Shown here: positions 59,011-64,000 of the stretch, piece after piece
How positions within the stretch are numbered: position 1 is the first letter of the stretch
Layout: each line of letters starts with the position of its first letter
From: Streptomyces gilvus
GTDB lineage: Bacteria; Actinomycetota; Actinomycetes; Streptomycetales; Streptomycetaceae
NCBI RefSeq assembly: GCF_022513565.1
Contig: NZ_JAKWBE010000019.1
Span: 62,001-126,000 of the forward strand
Direction: 5' to 3'
Length of the DNA: 64,000 nucleotides
Notes under the pieces: model-generated
What the model was told of the DNA's origin: nothing
Seen by the model: only the letters and a program-made list of their open reading frames with translations
Database searches by the model: none
Made by a program: the position numbers and the translations under genes

Positions 59011-61839
59011 ATGCAGACCTCGTCGGACCGGCACGAGTACCCCGCCCACTGGGAAGCCGACGTGGTGCTGCGCGACGGCGGCACCGCGCGCGTCCGCCCC
59101 ATCACCGTCGATGACGCGGAGCGCCTGGTCAGCTTCTACGAGCAGGTGTCGGACGAGTCGAAGTACTACCGCTTCTTCGCGCCCTACCCGCGACTGTCCG
59201 CGAAGGACGTCCACCGCTTCACGCACCACGACTTTGTGGACCGGGTGGGACTCGCGGCCACGGTCGGCGGCGAGTTCATCGCCACCGTACGCTACGACCG
59301 CATCGGCGCCGACGGAACGCCCGCGTCGGCGCCGGCCGACGAGGCCGAGGTCGCCTTCCTCGTCCAGGACGCCCACCAGGGCCGTGGCGTCGCCTCCGCC
59401 CTCCTGGAGCACATCGCCGCCGTCGCCCGCGAGCGCGGCATCCGCCGCTTCGCCGCCGAGGTACTGCCCGCCAACACCAAGATGATCAAGGTGTTCACGG
59501 ACGCCGGCTACACCCAGAAACGCAGCTTCGAGGACGGCGTCGTCCGCCTCGAGTTCGACCTCGAACCCACCGACCGCTCCCTGGCCGTCCAGCGCGCGCG
59601 GGAGCAGCGCGCCGAGGCGCGGTCCGTACGGCGGCTGCTCGCGCCCGGCTCGGTCGCCGTCGTCGGCACCGGCCGCGCCCCCGGCGGTGTGGGCCGCGGC
59701 ATCCTCGACAACATCCGGGACGCGGGCTACGCCGGACAGCTGTACGCCGTGAACAAGGCGTTCCCCGAGGACCTGAAGGAACTCGACGGCGTCCCCGCCC
59801 ACCGCTCGGTGCGGGACATCGACGGGCCCGTCGACCTCGCCGTCGTCGCCGTGCCGGCCGAGCACGTCCCCGAGGTCGTCACCGAGTGCGGCGAGCACGG
59901 CGTGCAGGGACTGGTCGTCGTCTCCGCCGGCTACGCCGAGAGCGGGCCCGACGGACGCGAACGCCAGCGCGAACTCGTCCGCCACGCGCGCACGTACGGC
60001 ATGCGGATCATCGGCCCGAACGCCTTCGGCGTCATCAACACCTCCCCGCGGGTGCGGCTCAACGCCTCCCTCGCCCCCGAGATGCCCCGCGCCGGCCGCA
60101 TCGGCCTGTTCGCCCAGTCCGGCGCCATCGGCATCGCCCTGCTGTCCCGGCTGCACCGGCGCGGTGGCGGCGTCACGGGCGTCACCGGCGTCTCCACCTT
60201 CGTCTCCTCCGGCAACCGCGCGGACGTCTCCGGCAACGACGTCATCCAGTACTGGTACGACGACCCGGACACCGACGTCGTCCTGATGTACCTGGAGTCC
60301 ATCGGCAACCCCCGCAAGTTCACCCGCCTCGCCCGCCGCACGGCCGCCGCCAAGCCGCTGGTCGTCGTCCAGGGCGCCGGTTCCGCACCGCAGGGACACG
60401 CCGTACGGGCGACGCGGCTGCCGCACGCGACGGTGTCCGTGCTGCTGAGGCAGGCCGGGGTGATCCGGGTCGACACCATCACCGAACTGGTCGACGCGGG
60501 TCTGCTGCTCGCCCGCCAGCCCCTGCCGAGCGGACCCCGGGTGGCGATCCTGGGCAACTCCGAGTCCCTGGGCCTGCTGACGTACGACGCCTGTCTCTCC
60601 GAGGGGCTCCGGCCGCACCGCCCGTTCGACCTGACCACCGGCGCCACGGCCGGCGACTTCCACGCGGCGCTGCTGCGGGCCCTCGGGGACGACTCCTGCG
60701 ACGCGGTGGTCGTGACCGCCATCCCGGCCATCGGCGAGGCCTCCGTCGCCGACGCGGAACTGGCCCGGGCGCTGCAGTCGGCCGCCGACCAGGTCCCCGG
60801 CAAGCCGGTCCTCGTCGTGCACGTGGAACTCGGCGGGCTCGCGGAGGCACTGTCGGCGGCCGCGGGCACCGCGCCCGAACCGGACGCCGCGGCCACCGGC
60901 ACCCGCAGGCTGCGCCCCTCCCAGCAACTGCCCGCCCCGGCCCCCGCCCGGCAGCCCGCCGCCACCGACACCGCCCCCCGGCTCATCCCGGCCTACCCCG
61001 CCGCCGAACGCGCGGTGCGGGCCCTCGCCGAGGCCGTGAAGTACGCGCAGTGGCGGCGCGAGGCCGCCGAGCCCGGCAGGGTGCCCGAGTACGACGACAT
61101 CGACGAGAAGGGCGCCGCCCGCCTCATCGCCGGGATGCTCACGCGCGGGCAGGGCCTCACCCTCGGCACCGAGGAGACCTGCGAGCTGCTCGGGCGCTAC
61201 GGCATCGCCGTCCGCCGGGCGACCCCCGCGTTCACCCCGGACGACGCCGTCCGTGCCGCCGGCGAGCTCGGCTACCCCGTCGCCCTCAAGGCCACCGCCC
61301 CGCACCTGCGCCACCGCGCCGACCTGGGCGGCGTCCGGCTGGACCTCGCCGACGAAGAGCAACTGCGCCGGGCGTACGCCGAGTTGACCGGCCTGTTCGG
61401 CAAGCCGGAGGAGCTGCGGCCGGTCGTGCAGCCGATGGCGCCCCGGGGCGTCGACACGGTCGTACGGGCCGTCATCGACCCGGCCGCCGGCGCCGTGCTG
61501 TCCTTCGGGCTGGCCGGAGCGGCCTCCCAGCTGCTCGGCGACATGGCGCACCGGCTGGTCCCGGTCACCGACCGCGACGCGACCTCCCTGGTCCGGTCGA
61601 TCCGGACGGCCCCGCTGCTGTTCGGCTGGCGCGGCTCGACCCCCGTCGACACGCCTGCGCTGGAGGAACTGCTGCTGCGCGTGTCCCGGCTCGTCGACGA
61701 CCACCCCGAGGTCGTCGCGGTCACCCTGGAGCCGGTCGTCGTCGCCCCGCGTGGACTGAGCGTTCTCGGCGCCTCCGTGCGCCTCGCGCCCCCGCCCGCC
61801 CGCGACGACCTCGGCCCGCGCACGCTTCCGGCATACTGA
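59011..61839 (+). CDS. GNAT protein acetyltransferase fused to NDP-forming acyl-CoA-synthetase-like domains (SlPatA type)
   Basis: Protein of 942 aa. Residues 15-190 form a GNAT acetyltransferase (VQDAHQGRGVASALLEHI is the acetyl-CoA loop). Residues 205-650 are a CoA-binding/succinyl-CoA-ligase-like region (GSVAVVGTGRAPGGVGRGIL, FAQSGAIGIALLSRL), and 700-930 an ATP-grasp-like region. N-terminal GNAT plus C-terminal synthetase is the order described for S. lividans PatA, which acetylates acetoacetyl-CoA synthetase. The synthetase part is often inactive and regulatory, which cannot be judged by eye. ATG 59011 has TACGCT seven bases upstream. Confidence 0.93.
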   Translation: MQTSSDRHEYPAHWEADVVLRDGGTARVRPITVDDAERLVSFYEQVSDESKYYRFFAPYPRLSAKDVHRFTHHDFVDRVGLAATVGGEFIATVRYDRIGADGTPASAPADEAEVAFLVQDAHQGRGVASALLEHIAAVARERGIRRFAAEVLPANTKMIKVFTDAGYTQKRSFEDGVVRLEFDLEPTDRSLAVQRAREQRAEARSVRRLLAPGSVAVVGTGRAPGGVGRGILDNIRDAGYAGQLYAVNKAFPEDLKELDGVPAHRSVRDIDGPVDLAVVAVPAEHVPEVVTECGEHGVQGLVVVSAGYAESGPDGRERQRELVRHARTYGMRIIGPNAFGVINTSPRVRLNASLAPEMPRAGRIGLFAQSGAIGIALLSRLHRRGGGVTGVTGVSTFVSSGNRADVSGNDVIQYWYDDPDTDVVLMYLESIGNPRKFTRLARRTAAAKPLVVVQGAGSAPQGHAVRATRLPHATVSVLLRQAGVIRVDTITELVDAGLLLARQPLPSGPRVAILGNSESLGLLTYDACLSEGLRPHRPFDLTTGATAGDFHAALLRALGDDSCDAVVVTAIPAIGEASVADAELARALQSAADQVPGKPVLVVHVELGGLAEALSAAAGTAPEPDAAATGTRRLRPSQQLPAPAPARQPAATDTAPRLIPAYPAAERAVRALAEAVKYAQWRREAAEPGRVPEYDDIDEKGAARLIAGMLTRGQGLTLGTEETCELLGRYGIAVRRATPAFTPDDAVRAAGELGYPVALKATAPHLRHRADLGGVRLDLADEEQLRRAYAELTGLFGKPEELRPVVQPMAPRGVDTVVRAVIDPAAGAVLSFGLAGAASQLLGDMAHRLVPVTDRDATSLVRSIRTAPLLFGWRGSTPVDTPALEELLLRVSRLVDDHPEVVAVTLEPVVVAPRGLSVLGASVRLAPPPARDDLGPRTLPAY

Positions 61840-61891
61840 ACCACCCCTGAGCGGTCCCTCGCAGTCAGTGCGCCCCCGTAGGATGGACGCC

Positions 61892-62479
61892 ATGGCCAAG
61901 ACCAGTACGACGACCCAGGGGCTGCGTGCGGCGATCGAGCGCAGCGGCTACTACCCGGCCCTCGTGGCCGAGGCGGTGGAGGCCGCCGTGGGCGGCGAGC
62001 CCATCCGGTCGTACCTGGTCCACCAGGAGACGACGTTCGACCAGAACGAGGTGCGGCGGCACGTGACCGTGCTCGTCCTCACCGGCAACCGCTTCATCGT
62101 CAGCCACACCGACGAGCAGGCCGCCGACAGCACCTCCCCGACGCCGTACGCCACGACCTCGACGGAGTCCGTGAAGCTCGGCCGGATCTCGTCGGTCGTG
62201 GTCAGCCGGGTGGTGGCCAACCCCGAGCAGTACGCGCCGGGCACCCTGCCCCGCGAGGTCGTGCTGACCATCGGCTGGGGCGCCGTCTCCCGCATCGACC
62301 TCGAACCCGCCGCCTGCGGAGACCCCAACTGCGAGGCCGACCACGGCTACACCGGCAACTCCACCGCCGACGACCTCAGCCTGCGGGTCAGCGAGGCCGG
62401 GGACGGCCCGGAGACCGTGCGCCAGGCCCTCGCCTTCGCCCAGTCGCTCTCCGAGGCGACCGCGGACACCACCCGCTGA
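61892..62479 (+). CDS. DUF5998-family conserved actinobacterial protein
   Basis: Cytoplasmic protein of 195 aa, unknown function. It begins with a short helical segment (LRAAIERSGYYPALVAEAVEAAV) followed by a beta-rich domain (IRSYLVHQETTFDQNEVRRH, VTVLVLTGNRFIVSHTDE, KLGRISSVVVSRVV) resembling pleckstrin-like folds used to judge ligands or lipids. A CGDPNCEADHG turn contains two cysteines. ATG 61892 has TAGGAT seven bases before it, so it is probably leaderless. The phosphodiesterase gene starts one base after its stop. Confidence 0.82.
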   Translation: MAKTSTTTQGLRAAIERSGYYPALVAEAVEAAVGGEPIRSYLVHQETTFDQNEVRRHVTVLVLTGNRFIVSHTDEQAADSTSPTPYATTSTESVKLGRISSVVVSRVVANPEQYAPGTLPREVVLTIGWGAVSRIDLEPAACGDPNCEADHGYTGNSTADDLSLRVSEAGDGPETVRQALAFAQSLSEATADTTR

Positions 62480-62480
62480 G

Positions 62481-63671
62481 ATGGTCCACGCCCCCTGGGA
62501 CGCCCACCCCGAGCCCCTCTCCGTCGACTCCGCGCCCCTGCCCGAGTACGGCAGCGGCTCCCTCGCCGACCTCCTGCCGACCCTGGCCGCCGGCATGGGC
62601 GTACCGGACACGACGGCCGCGATCGCCGAGCTGACGCCCGCCGACCGGAACTGCGTGTTCCTGATCGACGGTCTCGGCTGGGAGCAGCTGAAGGCGCACC
62701 CGGACGAGGCGCCCTTCCTGACCTCCCTGCTCGGCAGTTCGCGCGGCGGCACCGGACGCCCCCTGACCACCGGCTACCCGGCGACCACCGCCACCTCCCT
62801 CGCCTCCGTCGGCACCGGCCTGCCGCCCGGCGCGCACGGCCTGCCCGGCTACACCGTGCGCGATCCGGCCACCGGCGAGCTGATGAACCAGCTGCGCTGG
62901 CAGCCCTGGACCGCACCGCAGGCATGGCAGCCGTACCCGACCGTCTTCCAGCTGGCCCACCAGGCGGGCGTGCACGCGGCCCAGGTGTCCTCGCCGACCT
63001 TCGAGCACACCCCGCTGACCAAGGTCGCGCTCAGCGGTGGAACGTTCCTCGGCAGGCTGTCCGGAGAGGACCGCATGGACGTCGCGGCTGAGCAACTGGC
63101 CGCCGGCGACCGCTCCTTGGTCTACACCTACTACGCCGAGCTGGACGGCGCGGGCCACCGCTACGGCGTCGACTCCGACACCTGGCGCGGCCAGCTCATG
63201 CACGTCGACCGGCTCGTCCAGCGCCTCGCCGAGCAACTCCCGCCACGCAGCGCCCTGTACGTCACCGCCGACCACGGCATGGTCGACGTGCCCTTCGACG
63301 AGCAGCACCGCATCGACTTCGACGAGGACTGGGAGCTGCGCGCCGGAGTGGCCCTGCTGGGCGGCGAGGGCCGCGCCCGGCACGTCTACGCCGTCCCCGG
63401 CGCCCAGAACGACGTCCTGACCTGCTGGCGCGAGGTGCTCGGCGAGCAGTTCTGGGTGGCCTCGCGCGACGAGGCCATCGCGGCGGGCTGGTTCGGACCA
63501 CGGATCGACGAACGGGTGTACGCCCGCCTCGGTGACGTCGTCGCGGCCGCGCGGGACGACGTCCTGATCATCGCGTCCGAGCGGGAGCCGAAGGAGTCGG
63601 CGATGGTCGGCAACCACGGTTCGATGACCCCTGCCGAACAGCTCGTCCCCCTGCTCGAAGTACGCTCCTGA
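62481..63671 (+). CDS. Alkaline-phosphatase-superfamily nucleotide pyrophosphatase/phosphodiesterase
   Basis: Metal-dependent hydrolase of 396 aa. IDGLGWEQL supplies the first metal Asp. TTGYPATTATSLASVGTG holds the nucleophile threonine of the NPP group. YYAELDGAGHRYG and VTADHGMVDVP supply the remaining Asp and His ligands, and NHGSMTP a last His. Likely substrates are phosphodiesters or nucleotides. No signal peptide is seen, so it is probably cytoplasmic. Tight spacing to the DUF5998 gene (one base) makes an operon that may run on into the thymidine kinase gene. Confidence 0.9.
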   Translation: MVHAPWDAHPEPLSVDSAPLPEYGSGSLADLLPTLAAGMGVPDTTAAIAELTPADRNCVFLIDGLGWEQLKAHPDEAPFLTSLLGSSRGGTGRPLTTGYPATTATSLASVGTGLPPGAHGLPGYTVRDPATGELMNQLRWQPWTAPQAWQPYPTVFQLAHQAGVHAAQVSSPTFEHTPLTKVALSGGTFLGRLSGEDRMDVAAEQLAAGDRSLVYTYYAELDGAGHRYGVDSDTWRGQLMHVDRLVQRLAEQLPPRSALYVTADHGMVDVPFDEQHRIDFDEDWELRAGVALLGGEGRARHVYAVPGAQNDVLTCWREVLGEQFWVASRDEAIAAGWFGPRIDERVYARLGDVVAAARDDVLIIASEREPKESAMVGNHGSMTPAEQLVPLLEVRS

Positions 63672-63714
63672 AGCCCGTACGCCGTCCCGTTCGCCGAAAG
63701 GTGCTCAACCACCC

Positions 63715-64000
63715 ATGCCCGAGCTGGTGTTCTTCTCCGGAACGATGGACTGCGGGAAGTCGACCCTGGCTCTCCAGATCGAGCACAACCGCTCGGCGCG
63801 CGGTCTGGCCGGGATGATCTTCACTCGGGACGACCGCGCCGGCGAGGGCAAACTCTCCTCACGGCTGGGCCTGGTGACGGACGCGGTGGAGGTCGAGAAC
63901 GGACAGGACCTCTACGCCTACCTGGTCGACCACCTCTCCCAGGGCGGCCGCGCGGACTACGTCATCGCGGACGAGGCGCAGTTCCTGGCGCCGGAGCAGA
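63715..64000 (+). CDS. tdk: Thymidine kinase, 5' part only (cut by window edge)
   Basis: Phosphorylates thymidine in the salvage pathway. Ninety-five codons are visible. The P-loop GTMDCGKST is at residues 9-17 and the Walker B-like ADEAQFL at about 86-92, both typical of type II (TK1-like) thymidine kinases. The zinc-binding and lasso regions would lie beyond the window. ATG 63715 has GAAAGG about 14 bases upstream. It follows the phosphodiesterase gene by 43 bp in the same direction. Confidence 0.93.
   Translation, partial: MPELVFFSGTMDCGKSTLALQIEHNRSARGLAGMIFTRDDRAGEGKLSSRLGLVTDAVEVENGQDLYAYLVDHLSQGGRADYVIADEAQFLAPEQ

Noticed and set aside
58807..61899. 1030-codon minus-strand open frame opposite the acetyltransferase gene
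   Set aside because: Same codon-bias artefact. The plus-strand protein is clearly conserved, and the antisense product is low-complexity.
1..64000. CRISPR array, tRNA genes, insertion sequences, prophage
   Set aside because: No regularly spaced direct repeats, cloverleaf sequences, transposases or phage structural genes were seen.

Overview
The window is a GC-rich stretch of an actinobacterial chromosome, almost certainly Streptomyces. Signs of this are the very high GC at third codon positions, frequent GTG starts, the sporulation regulator whiH next to the principal sigma factor gene hrdB, DasR- and DmdR-type operators, and a gene order that matches (from memory) the S. coelicolor block from lexA to the thymidine kinase gene. 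No tRNA, rRNA, CRISPR array, insertion sequence or prophage was seen. Nearly everything looks like vertically inherited core genome. The least core-like piece is the minus-strand pair of small unknown genes at 48490-49416.

Left part (1-15500): a DinG-like Fe-S helicase converges on lexA, which has its own SOS box. nrdR and nrdJ (class II B12-dependent ribonucleotide reductase) follow behind tandem NrdR boxes. Then come a TerD-like protein, several small enzymes (histidine phosphatase, ADP-ribosylglycohydrolase), a drug-efflux MFS/TetR pair with two identical-armed operators, and rnhB.

Middle (15500-34000): a RecQ helicase fused to a phosphoribosyltransferase-like tail, a DUF4192 protein, a glycogen-debranching-like enzyme with an in-frame TTA codon, a NrtR-type Nudix regulator, an ABC protein carrying a 63-bp tandem repeat, whiH, hrdB with an ECF-type promoter, a secreted trypsin-like protease, and parE.

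Signalling and transport section (34000-48400): a NarL-type two-component system, a DUF485/ActP-type symporter pair, and an ABC importer (ATPase, permease, lipoprotein). The importer is flanked by two paralogous CitB-type response regulators, only one of which has a CitA-type kinase beside it. Then come an iron-box-controlled sucrase/ferredoxin-like protein and a divergent pair of citrate-synthase-family genes, one fused to a DNA-binding helix-turn-helix.

Right part (48400-64000): a CobW GTPase, parC, two M16 peptidase-family genes (one catalytic, one degenerate), an M23 cell-wall peptidase behind a c-di-AMP riboswitch, a GntR regulator, ptsH with a DasR site, a GNAT/acyl-CoA-synthetase-like protein acetyltransferase, and the start of thymidine kinase, which is cut by the window edge.

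A recurrent theme is leaderless transcription: at least thirteen genes have a TANNNT -10 element 6-9 nt before the start codon and no evident Shine-Dalgarno sequence. Replication, repair and DNA-topology genes (dinG-like, lexA, nrdRJ, rnhB, recQ-like, parE, parC, tdk) are unusually concentrated here.
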